Assembly: GCF_000204055.1 (NCBI RefSeq)
Contig: NW_006768772.1
Location: 1,512,287-1,576,286 of the forward strand
Source of the DNA: Melampsora larici-populina 98AG31
Lineage: Eukaryota > Basidiomycota > Pucciniomycetes > Pucciniales > Melampsoraceae
Reading direction: 5' to 3'
DNA: 64,000 nt
Made by a program: the position numbers and the translations under genes. The notes under the pieces were generated by a model. That model did no database searches. It was not told the origin of the DNA and worked only from the letters and a program-made list of their open reading frames with translations. Shown one piece after another: positions 1 through 9,687 of the stretch; position 1 is the stretch's first letter, and every line of letters starts with the position of its first letter.

Positions 1-4
1 CTTA

Positions 5-93
5 CAGTCGTTTGCAAAAAGCTTGCTGCAGATTCACCGCCAAATTGCTCGAGTTTTGCGGGCAAATTCGGGCAAGCTTTTTGAAAACGACTG
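5..93. mobile_element. 89-bp inverted-repeat element (MITE), TA target site
   Basis: The ends are inverted repeats: CAGTCGTTTGCAAAAAGCTTG on the left and its near-perfect reverse complement on the right (one mismatch). Each end is flanked by TA (3-4 and 94-95). The short length, absence of an ORF and TA duplication fit a non-autonomous Tc1/mariner/pogo-type MITE. The CAGTC terminus is shared with the 520-bp element at 61616-62135. Confidence 0.7.
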
Positions 94-257
94 TACTTCT
101 CTTTGTTGGTGCTTGAGTGTTGAGTATTATACATTAATACCTTGACATGTGTACTTGAGTAAATTAAATGGTTATATTTCCTTTAAAAGTTGTGTATCAG
201 TACTCCTCTAATAAGGTTCTTTTATTGTAGGTTTTAGAAGAGCAGTCTATAGAAATT

Positions 258-659
258 AAGGGGTGTCAAGTTCAATTTTTTTTATGGTAAAAACCGTAAA
301 AAACTTTGCCGTCATATCATAAATTTACGCAAAATTTACAAGAACGGGAAAGTTTTATGTATCCCGTTCTCACATAAACGTAAACAGATAAGTTTACAAC
401 ATAGCTTTGAAGACTTAAATTTGACCGTTTCACTCTTGGAAAAAGGTGTGCTAGATAGTGGATGCAAGGACAACCTTGCATCCTCTTACCAGCAGTTTTC
501 TCATTACCGTGTGGAAGATCTAGGCAAAAAAGTAAAAAAGCCTTGATTGTGGTTTACAAGCGATGATAAACACTCGGGAAAGTTTTTCTACAGTTAAAAC
601 ATAAAAACTTTCCCGTCTCATAGTTTTTTTGTTGTAACAATTCAAACTTGACACCCCTT
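258..659. mobile_element. 402-bp non-autonomous element with AAGGGGTGTCAAG termini
   Basis: The left end AAGGGGTGTCAAGTTCAA is matched by its near-exact inverse at the right end. A 3-bp duplication ATT flanks both sides (255-257, 660-662). The interior carries two inverted blocks around 'gggaaagttt' but no coding capacity. A solo right end with the same terminus lies at 12575-12596, and a related end may lie near 62890-62909. Superfamily is not certain; the 3-bp TSD fits CACTA-like or Harbinger-like elements. Confidence 0.65.
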
Positions 660-779
660 ATTACTACATGTTATTTTAGTGGTATATCCTCTTCAAGCTT
701 TAATTTGGTTGTTATGTTATAACTCAAAAAAACTTACCCATGGTCATATAACTACTGGTACACCACAATTGAGATTTTT

Positions 780-985
780 CAATCTTTGCCTTGATCATCC
801 ACCTGGTGATGTGGAAACTTCTGGTAAAAGTATGCAAGGTTGTCCTTGCATCCACTATCAAAGCCACTGTATCCAAAAGCAAAATGGTCAAGGTGAGCTC
901 TTTGATCACATGTTGTAAACATAAATTGTTTACGCTTCATAAAGAGGGGATACATAAAACTTGTCACATTTTTGTGAGATCTAAA
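780..985. repeat. Inverted, diverged copy of the interior of the 258-659 element
   Basis: Reading the minus strand of 360-545 gives a sequence closely resembling 780-985, including the shared core 'gcaaggttgtccttgcatcc' and a similar tract ending in 'ttgtaaac'. The copy lacks the element's terminal repeats, so it is either a fragment or half of a larger rearranged element. The small ORFs here are not convincing genes. Confidence 0.55.
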
Positions 986-1152
986 ATATAAAAACGCACA
1001 AGCAACTTGCATGAGTTCAGTCCAACCGTTGTGGTGATCTCCTTATGGGATCAATCAAGAAAATGAATCATTATTACTTTATCAAATTATTAGAAAACTT
1101 CAGTGTAGTAGAAAATCCAAAATGGAAGTTTTCAGATCAATTGAAGCTCTTA

Positions 1153-2284
1153 CACAGTGCCCGTTGAATGCGTCCTTGACGTCAAGGTCACAGCTTGTAT
1201 GTAGTTTTGTTCACATTTCGTTCACACGAAAGCATTATCTGTAACACAGATTCCTGAGACACACGAACAAAGGGGAGATTTTGCTCAGAGGTGAATGATA
1301 TTCCCTTTGTCCTTAGTCAAAGCCATTCAGCTCCTTCTCCCTGAGCGCTCACCTACCGTCAGGGACTCGAAGCCAAACTCCTCACTGCCAACTCAATTTC
1401 AAGTTCGATTCTAACTCAAGTTTGAGTTCAAAGTTGTGGAGAGGTTGGTTCATAAATGCAGAAGCCTTACAATAAATCATGACTGACGGTCAGGACAAGG
1501 CAGAAGAGCAGAGCAACATGTCAATATGCAGTGGTATAAGCGAAGGGGCTGCCGACCACTTTGCGTCTTTCAAATATCAAATTGACCTTTGGAACCAAGG
1601 TCATGATGTGATTTGAACCTGAAAACCCCGGGTCTTCTTGCCGCGAAAAAACAAACTTCTTCATATCTGAAGGCCCTCGTCGAGTCGTGCCTTGGAAACC
1701 AGATAACTCAGTTACGGCCAGGCACGAGTAGTGTCCGCATCAAGGTAAACCTATCAGTTCAAGCGGCGATGGTTGGGTTCTGGATCCAATCTCTGGAGCA
1801 TCTGCGTAGATTGCGATTAAGCGTACGGCATCTGAGATGGCTTATCTTCATCCCAAGTCAACAAGAAATAATTCCTTCAATGATGCTTCAAATATGGACC
1901 GTAGATTACTATCGACTCTCTTCAAAGCAACTGACCCGATAGTCTAGAGTCCCCAGATCTAGATGATGACTAGTACTCCTTGGACTCGAGATATTGATCT
2001 CCCTTGACTCAAACGGAAGGGAGTATATGTGTTACCAACTGGTGGAAGTCTGAATGAGTTTGCCTATGTTGTTTACACCTTCATGAGCCTTCATGTCCAT
2101 CAAGACCCTTAAGCCCCATATTACTCAGTAGGTGTTGAGTTTCAGTCAAAGGCTAAGCATTGACTGTATAAGCCATTATCCTCAGTCGGCTGAACAAATA
2201 TTGTTTGGAAACGATCCAATTGCGAGTGAATCTGTAGATAGCACTGTGACCTCGACGTCAAGGACACATTCAACAGGCACTGTG
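1153..2284. mobile_element. 1,132-bp non-autonomous DNA transposon, CACAGTGCC termini, TTA TSD
   Basis: Terminal inverted repeats of about 40 bp begin CACAGTGCCCGTTGAATG on the left and end with the inverse (one or two differences) on the right. The flanks are an exact 3-bp duplication TTA (1150-1152, 2285-2287). Inside each terminus sits a palindromic motif TTGACGTCAA (changed at one base on the right). The longest ORF (1613-1942, 109 codons, +) matches nothing I recognise, so the element is probably mobilised in trans. The 3-bp TSD and CAC...GTG ends suggest a CACTA-like origin; PIF/Harbinger is the alternative. Confidence 0.75.
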
Positions 2285-2287
2285 TTA

Positions 2288-4419
2288 GAGGCTTATGTGT
2301 AATTATTAACTCAAGATCATGTCATCTTATTTCAATTATATTCTTGAGATCATCATAGTTTACTTACAAAGTTATTACAAAAAGACAGAAAAAGAAAAAG
2401 AAAAATTTGAAAATATAGGTGTAAAAGCTGGAAAATGGTTTTTAGGGTATTAATCATTAAGTTATGGGTTTGTTAGGGTTAGAATATGAAAGAACAAAAT
2501 TTTATTATACAGCAACAATTTTAATCTTGGAGGTTGATAAGGAAAAACAGAAGTTATCAGCAGAAAGATACTTTTTCAAGGATGGTAAACAAGGGTTATA
2601 CGTGTAGTTTACATATGTAATGGTGGTAATAGTGGAAATTAAGGTTGCCAACAGGATTTTCCGGGATTTTTAAGGTTATAGAAGATGATGTCATATTACA
2701 TGAGCAAGGAAAAGAGAGTAGTAGCTGTGAAAAGTGAAGAAAATGGGTGAATTTTGTGAAAAATGAAGGTTTTCCGCTAATTACATATGTCAAATGACGT
2801 CAGATTAGGTTGGTAGATAGCTCATTCAACGCAGAAGCGTGGATTACATATTTTACAAACTTTCAACCATTAGTAACGGAGGTGTATGTAAAAAGGTATA
2901 AGGGAAATACAAAATTGGTGTGAATCTCGAATCTACAGTCACAAGTCAAGATGTAACACCAAAAACCTTAACCTCACAACTCAATATCTTACTCATCACT
3001 CATCAGAAATAGGTCATATGTGTGTCATAAATGATCAGTATCACGAGGGCTACAAGATGCACTATAGTAGTTCAAAATTGGACCCCATCTGAAAAAATTC
3101 GTAATCTCAAAAATTGGTTTGCAGCTAGTTTACAAGGAAAAAATCACCTGTATTCATCTTAAGAAGTGCTGTGCATTAAATAATTGCATCATTGATCATT
3201 TTTGGCTGTGAAAATTACATCCAACAATAGTAATAAGATCATTACATTGCGTCATTACATGGTTTTTAGGGTTCTTTAGGCGGATTTGGCTGGTTTTTGA
3301 GGCTGTTGACTATTTTAAAGGATGTTACATGTGGATATAAGTACTCCTTGATGATTTTGGGATTGTTGTTCCCTTTTCTGCATCTTATATCTTTGTTGTA
3401 GTGTTATAAATCATCATGTTTTACTATATTTGTACTAAGATCACTTAAATCCGCCCCTTCAAAGCAAGGAGAAATTTATTTATGTGTGTTAAAGACTATA
3501 AGTCAATTTGGGAATAATACTTAACACAAGTATTGCTAGTAATAACATAGTGTGTGGACTTTTGCGCTTAAAATCTGGGAATAATACTTCACAACAAGTA
3601 TTGCTTTATTTCTCTGGTGCCTTTATCTTTTTCTCTGTTATCACAAAGTGGTCAGCAAGTGCCCTTGTGCTGGTTTCTTTGAAAAAGGCAGTCTTTAGGC
3701 AACTTCTACTATATTACACATAGTAGATTATCCCTTCTTAGGTGTTGTAAAGCTCTTGTTGAGCTTTAAATACTACACCATCTTCTGTCCCGGTTAAGGC
3801 CACATCAGGTCACTTTTGTTCCTTTACAACTTTGGTTTGTCTGTTAAAGTTTGGTTCACAGTTGTGCCTTCTACTTTTCACCTGCTTTGGATTTTCTTTT
3901 TGAGTTCAGGTAGTGATTATTTTGTGCTTCTATTGCTGCGTTTGATATCCATGTTTTTGTTTCAATTGTAATCAGAAAGATTCCTTTTGGCTCTGTTGGT
4001 CATTAACTGTGCTTCTGAAACAAAACAATGTACATACCTTTTCTTGTTGTGTTGTGGACGTTCTGCTTTCGGTCTTAATTTGTTTTTGTTTCTTTACTCA
4101 GTTGTGTGGGTGCTTTCTCTGAGAGTCTCTTTTGTCAAGTTTTTTGGGAGTAAACTTCCTTTGCTTTATTGGGATTCCCTCCTTTGTTTGAGAGACCTTC
4201 AATCTTTGATATGTAGTCACCTTTTGAAAGCCTGCTTCAAAAGTTGTGTTTTCCAATCCTCTTACTCCTGCTTTCCATCCCTATAAAAAGGTGATGTATC
4301 CCACACAATTTGATCCCCATCATCATGCCCATCAAAATGTTATATATATTCAACAGCTTCTAAATTAACCATCCACCTCACTTAACACCTAATTATACCA
4401 AATCTGGCTCTTGTAATAC
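2288..4419. other. Non-coding stretch with no gene recognised
   Basis: I see no convincing gene. The ORFs are short and lack splice-consistent extensions or known motifs. A short tandem pair at about 3509-3540 and 3576-3606 repeats 'gggaataatactt' and 'aagtattgct', each able to fold into a small hairpin. The rest is AT-rich, unremarkable sequence. Confidence 0.5.
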
Positions 4420-4422
4420 ATT

Positions 4423-4723
4423 CACCGTGTCTGTATCCGTGTAGCACGTCGACGTGCACACACCAAATACTTTCAATACTTACTTGAAAGACCCATTAAA
4501 AAGGCCTCCACAATAGGCATGTCTTCCCTTTGTCAACTGGGACGTTGGCACTCAGTTGACCCCAACTGCTGACAAAGGATCCCACAAATTCTTTTGTCAA
4601 ATTGTCATTCACAAAGGGTGCTCGGCACCGATCTCAGTCTAAAGCCTACCAAACAGCTTTCTGTTTTTTTTCAAAACTCTCCGTGTGTGCACGTCGACGT
4701 GCTACAAGGATACCAACATGGTG
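4423..4723. mobile_element. 301-bp MITE with CACC...GGTG termini and a palindromic subterminal box, ATT TSD
   Basis: The two ends form inverted repeats of about 39 bp. The outer part (CACCGTGTCTGTATCC against CACCATGTTGGTATCC) is imperfect. The inner 22 bp around the palindrome GCACGTCGACGTGC are identical. The element is bounded by an exact ATT duplication (4420-4422, 4724-4726). No coding capacity. The first ten bases, CACCGTGTCT, match the terminus of the elements at 21029 and 26229 closely, pointing to one family or one transposase. Confidence 0.75.
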
Positions 4724-4726
4724 ATT

Positions 4727-6348
4727 TCTGTGGGAACTCTTTTAGCAACTGCAATCAGTGCTCTGTCTCCTGTCTGGTGTCTTTGTTTCCGTCTTGGTTT
4801 ACTTTGACCTCTGACTGATGAACACTCTGTATAACTATTTATTGTACCTATCCTCTTTACCTTTGTGTACCTTTCACCACATCTTGATATCAGCAACTCA
4901 CATGTCATTCAGTTATCAAAATGTGCTTTCAATAATTTTCAACTCCCAACCAATACATCCCTCTCTTATCTGCATATTCCTGCTCAATTCTCCTGTTCTA
5001 TTTCACCGGGAATCACCTTGTCCACCCACCCACCCATTTTATCCCTAAGTACTGTTTGTTTATGTTGTTTGGAGTGGGGATTTTTTTGTGTTTTTGGCAG
5101 TTTTCATTGTGTTTTTGTCTTTGAAGAATTATCCAGTCACATTAATATATTCTTTCTTCAGGTTTACCCTATTTTTATGATTTCATTTGGCTGTGATGAA
5201 GGTGGATCCCAAGGGTATTTTTTGGTTTACTTGTTTGGTGCTTGATGTTGGCAATACTCTCACAAGTCTGGCTCACCTATATTAGTTTCATATTTGTCAA
5301 TTTTTTAGTATCAGATTTCCTGATAATTTGTGACTGCTAGCCACCTCTCAGGCTGCTGGATTATAATCAGGCAATTTTATTGACCCTGGACATCTAGCCT
5401 TGGGATTCACCCACGACAACTTGTCTGCTTCAGTTGTTCTCACACTTATTTGTATGTTTAAGAGTTCACGCTTTGGCAAGATAATATTAGTACAGTTTTC
5501 AAACTCTGGACCTTCCTCACACAACCAATTATATGTCTCCTCTCACATTACAGTATCAATATCTGCTTTTGTGTGATTACAATCCATGTATATACCTACT
5601 GTATAAGCAACATGGCAGTGGTTTCTCCCCACCAATTTTGACTAAGGCTAAGGGTAAAACTTTGAGTGATTCATAGTCAATTTATGTCTATGAGGCTGTC
5701 AGGACTTTTACCTTTTTCACTCAGTCCTCTCTGCCTACTTTTACTCAAGATGCCATTGAATTTGAGTGTTCAAGGCAAAAACAAGTTCCATCAACCGGAG
5801 TCTCACATTTCTTCTTAGGGTGGATTTTTCTTTCTTCATTTATTTACTTTTATTTTTAATCTCACTTATTCTTGTATTTTATTATGTTTCTCATTTCTAT
5901 ACTTAATTTTACAAGTCTTTCCTATCTGCTAAGCACTACCTAATCAAAAGACCTTAAGTTCTGAGGCTCTGATTTATCAAAGCCTCATCACGTGTTTGGG
6001 GGGGGCCTGAGGGCCGCAGGTGTTCTAACGAGGTAGGCTCTCTGCTACCACTTCTCGGGACGTATCGTCTGGAGCCTGCGGAGAGCCTACTTTGGTACGT
6101 CTCGAGGCTTGTACCTTCTTTACTCTCCTCCCAATCAGAGGCCGAGTCACCCCCGTATCATCTGATCGCTGACCTTTTTTTTTTTTTTTAAAACCCAAAT
6201 GTAACTCACATAACTCTAGATCTCATAACGTTTCGCTACTTTTCTCATACCATATTCCCTTTCCTCATCACAAGAAACGGTCGACTTCCACAACAGGCAA
6301 AGAGAAGAGGACACAACACTTATATTATCTAGACGTCATAACTCAACT
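4727..6348. other. No gene recognised; GC-richer repeat flank next to the retrotransposon
   Basis: The ORFs around 4818-5245 are low-complexity and overlap in two frames without a family signature, so I do not call them. At about 5995-6130 composition changes abruptly to GC-rich and contains an inverted pair (gtaggctctc / gagagcctac). This probably belongs to the terminal region of the adjacent Ngaro-like retrotransposon, but I could not match it to a partner repeat at the other end. Confidence 0.4.
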
Positions 6349-7305
6349 CTACTCAGTCTGACTCCTCTCCGTACCCACCGTCGGTATTTCTATCTTCATC
6401 CAGTCCCAGATCACCTTGGCGTCGATAATATCACCTTCTGTATACTTTTGAAGGTACAACTGGTACGCCTTCGACTCCCAACGCCCTGCCTCGACTATCT
6501 TTTCCAGAGGCTGCTTATCATTCCACTTGAAAGTCGCCCCTCCTATCCTAAAGGAGTGACCCGAAAGCTGATGATCACGATGATTCTTCGCCCATACCCG
6601 TTTGAATATGTTTAGTGTCACGGTCTTTGTTAGTGTCAATCGCTTCCCTTTCCCGTCAGTATATGCCAATAACCGTTCTGTTAAGTCGGTCGTACAATTT
6701 TCAAGCAACACGTTCTCCAAAGCTTTCACTGGGCACAACTTTGATGGTATCCGACAAAGGTGTAAGTACTGGATCTCTCCTGGTTTAGCAGTTTTAGCAT
6801 CGTAAATCGCTATCTTCATGTAAGAGTGATCCGGTGAGTAAATCGCATCCCGTAATCATATCAACGTCTTATCCTTGTCATCTGATACTAATTCACCCAA
6901 CCTGGCCATTCCCCAAAAGGCCATCAGTGCAATTGCTAACGCCAGGCGCTCCTTCTTACCACTGTTTTCTAGATCTAAGACTAACTCGGCCAGATGTCGC
7001 AGTTTGACAGGTTTACGTACTGTATGATTCGCCGCCTTGATTTTGGCGTCAGCTATAGATGAGGCCTTCAACAGCAACTTAGAAACCTTATCATTTTCGG
7101 ACGGGAATGGTAAGTTATGGAAGAGGTGCCATGACCTTATTCCTGATATATACTTAATCAGAGTATCGGCTGTAACCTTGTGACTATCTTTCATCTGCTC
7201 TATTATCTCATCATCTTCCAAGTCGACATCATACTCTTTCCCACCCCATACGATGAACTCCCATAGTAAATCTTGACTCAAAGGTAACAGATCTTCTCGT
7301 TTCAA
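6349..7305 (-). pseudogene. Tyrosine recombinase (integrase) of the Ngaro-like element, interrupted by one TGA
   Basis: This enzyme would insert the element's circular DNA by tyrosine-recombinase chemistry. Seen: the first catalytic Arg in WGMARLGEL; the His-x-x-Arg motif in GHSFRIGGATF; then GRW followed by the tyrosine region YQLYLQKY. These are the R, HxxR, H/W and Y signatures in the right order. Reading runs from 7305 to a TGA at 6858-6856, then continues in the same frame through 12 sense codons into the 6819-6349 segment, so only one codon breaks the gene. The N-terminus extends upstream to about 7440 with no ATG seen, probably via an intron or an upstream splice. CGA-to-TGA is a plausible single-base origin for the stop. 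Confidence 0.85.
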
Positions 7306-7560
7306 TTTTCTCGCTTCTCCGAATCGTTCTAATTTTGCTACCGCTGTGCTATAATTTTGCAGCGTCGATTGTGACCAGCTTCCTTTTAATAATCTAGACT
7401 TTACTTGGTCTTCTCTCCAATCTACAACCCTTCTCGAGGATCATCAAAAGAAAAACATATCAACAATTTAGTTACCGAGCGCTCTCATTCAAGTAGCATT
7501 ACACTTACCCTTCAACATTCTTCAAAAAGTTAATTACCTTTTTTTCATTCGTCATCATTT

Positions 7561-7893
7561 TCAGTGGTCTCTTCTCAGTAATTTAACTAGATCGCTCGGT
7601 AAATCAATTCTAACTTCTTTCTGGTAATCTTTTTCAACTGCTAGGCCTCTCGATAACTTGTCGGCGTCGTTCTCCCCAGAGGCCACACGCTTCGCAAAGA
7701 TAGAACAGTTTAATCGTGTAAGTATTCTCTGGATCTTCTTCCACTCTTCATTGACCAGTTTATGTTTCGATTTATATTTTTTGATTGTAGACTCCGTAGT
7801 CGTGTTATCCGTATAAACCAAGAAACAACGATCGGTGGTCGGTAGCAGTTGTTTGAGCATGAGTAAGCCAATTCTCACTGCCACTGTCTCCAA
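7561..7893 (-). CDS. RNase H domain of the Ngaro-like element (frame-separated from RT)
   Basis: The segment contains an Asp-Asn pair in FLVYTDNTTTESTI and the downstream VASGENDADKLSRG, which is how DIRS-type RNase H domains end (Asp plus a DxLSR-like motif). It would remove the RNA template during reverse transcription. Its frame is open upstream through RDIAWLETVAVRIG, overlapping the end of the RT frame, so RT and RNase H were one polypeptide and now differ by one frame near 7945. The first listed codon is TTG, not ATG, consistent with an internal domain. Whether the shift is a mutation or programmed cannot be decided from one copy. Confidence 0.8.
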   Translation of the reverse strand: METVAVRIGLLMLKQLLPTTDRCFLVYTDNTTTESTIKKYKSKHKLVNEEWKKIQRILTRLNCSIFAKRVASGENDADKLSRGLAVEKDYQKEVRIDLPSDLVKLLRRDH

Positions 7894-7933
7894 CCAAGCG
7901 ATGTCACGCTTCTGACAGCCTTGTGTAATTCCT

Positions 7934-9430
7934 TCAGTTTTCCAGCCGTCTATCTCCTAGCAACACTCCGATCCCGTACCCAGTACTTGCGTTGCCAACC
8001 CATCCGATTTCTGTCGGATCGGCAACCTCTTTAAACACCAGCCTGTCGAAACCCTCTAAACTCCTCAACCACTCTTGCAACTCTTCTTTCGCCCCATCCG
8101 GAACTTCTCTTAATGCGCTATGGTTGTACCATGACTTATCCCACCAGTAAAGATTCCATAGGTAACATCGCATCATAGGGAATAAATAAATTAAGTGACT
8201 AAGTTGTCCTACAATTTTCTCAACTTCTTTCTTAGAGCATCTCCGAGATGGTTTGAGTAGGTCTCTTATTTTCTCTATCCTCTCTGTTTTCTTTTCTTCT
8301 GGTAGGCGAACTGATTTATCTTCGCCATTCCACACAAATCCTAAGTACTTTTGTTCTATGTTCCAATCACAGAATTTCTCTCCGTTGGATTGTACGCCTA
8401 AACCCTCACTCACTGATATTATGTCGATCATATTAAGTGAGTCACCTTCCAGTTTCACAAACATATTATCATCGACCCATCGAAAGACTCTTCGCACTTT
8501 AAATAATGACATGATAATCTCCTTCCATGCGTCCGCCATCCAACCGAACGTACCGCAACCGGCAACACCTCCAAAGGGTATACGCGTATCAATCCAAATA
8601 TAACCTTTGAAATCTTTGATCGTAAGATATCTCCATTGGTGTATTGCTGTCGACCCTTGACGGTATGCCTTTAGCCAATCAACAATGGCTAATAGAATCT
8701 TCTTCTTTAAATTGGCTTTGAAATAGTCGTCGACGACATGGAAGTCATCCCATGTTGTTGCAAAGTCATCCTTGTCTACAAAGGAATTCACAGAAGGTAT
8801 ATTGTCATCTTCCAGTTCATAACGTGTTGATTTTATCCATTTCGCAGCTGCATCCAAATGTAAGTTTGCTTCTTCGTCTTCAGAGCTCTCGTCGTCTTTG
8901 ACTTCTATCAACGTTTTCCTCTTTTTCTTTGATTCGACTTTCGTCCGGGGGTAAGACAGGTCATTGATCATACGTAATGAACCGTCATTGTTTGTTACAC
9001 TACCCATTGGGTTAGAACGAAAGAAACCAAGGCGCTTAAAGACTTCTGTGTGAGTAAAAGGACCAAAAATCCTCCCCATCTTCCTTTCTTTGTACAAATT
9101 TTTCATTATCTTGTCCTGAACTGCTAAGGCTGACTTGTGATTATCCGGCGTGAACCATTTCAGGTCTTCCCATGTGTGGCTCGGGATGCCTTGGTCAAAT
9201 CCCTCATTGAGTCCTCGCCTCACCTTTCCCCACTTGTCCATCAACCCACATGAGTTTAGCAGGGACTTCCATTCATTCAGGTTCATCTCGTTCTTCACCA
9301 AAGATGGCCAGTTCTTTAATGAATCAGGATCGTCCACTTCGTACGTCTCGTCCACTGTGTGTGTTAATGGGCAAGGCTCTTGGGTTTCGGTAGGTCTTAA
9401 CACAGGACGATCATGTTGTTCATTACTTTA
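7934..9430 (-). CDS. Reverse transcriptase (pol) of the Ngaro-like element
   Basis: A long open frame with reverse-transcriptase motifs in order: RMINDLSYP; catalytic Asp in LLAIVDWLKAYRQ; IPFGGVAGCGTFGW; the catalytic pair in FRWVDDNMFV; then KYLGFVWN. The VDD box and the KAYRQ context are typical of DIRS/Ngaro RTs. An acidic Lys/Glu-rich insert (DDESSEDEEAN) sits between the first two motifs. There is no ATG near the N-terminus: the first codon of the ORF is GTG and the frame is open to about 9430, so the RNA probably reaches this frame by splicing or recoding from Gag. The 3' end overlaps the RNase H frame. Confidence 0.88.
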
Positions 9431-9687
9431 AATGGAACAACATATAGTTCATATTGGAAACAGAACAACAACACATTTTAATCAGTCACAACCCGTAAGT
9501 CACCCAGCCAGACTCAACATAACATTTTTTTTTTTTGGATGATAAAGAGAAATATTTGAAAGAAGTTTTTGGAAAGTAAAGTGTACGTAATGACAAGTCT
9601 CCATACATTTTTCATTGAGCATGGGAATATTTTCTCATTACAAAACTTTTTTTTTTTTTTTAATGTTGTTCTTTTACCAGCTTTAAC

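Noticed and set aside
4818..5245. Overlapping plus-strand ORFs of 76 and 126 codons
   Set aside because: They overlap in different frames, are low-complexity, and show no motif, splice extension or promoter.
8253..8603. Plus-strand ORF of 116 codons
   Set aside because: It lies wholly within the RT gene on the other strand and has no features of its own.
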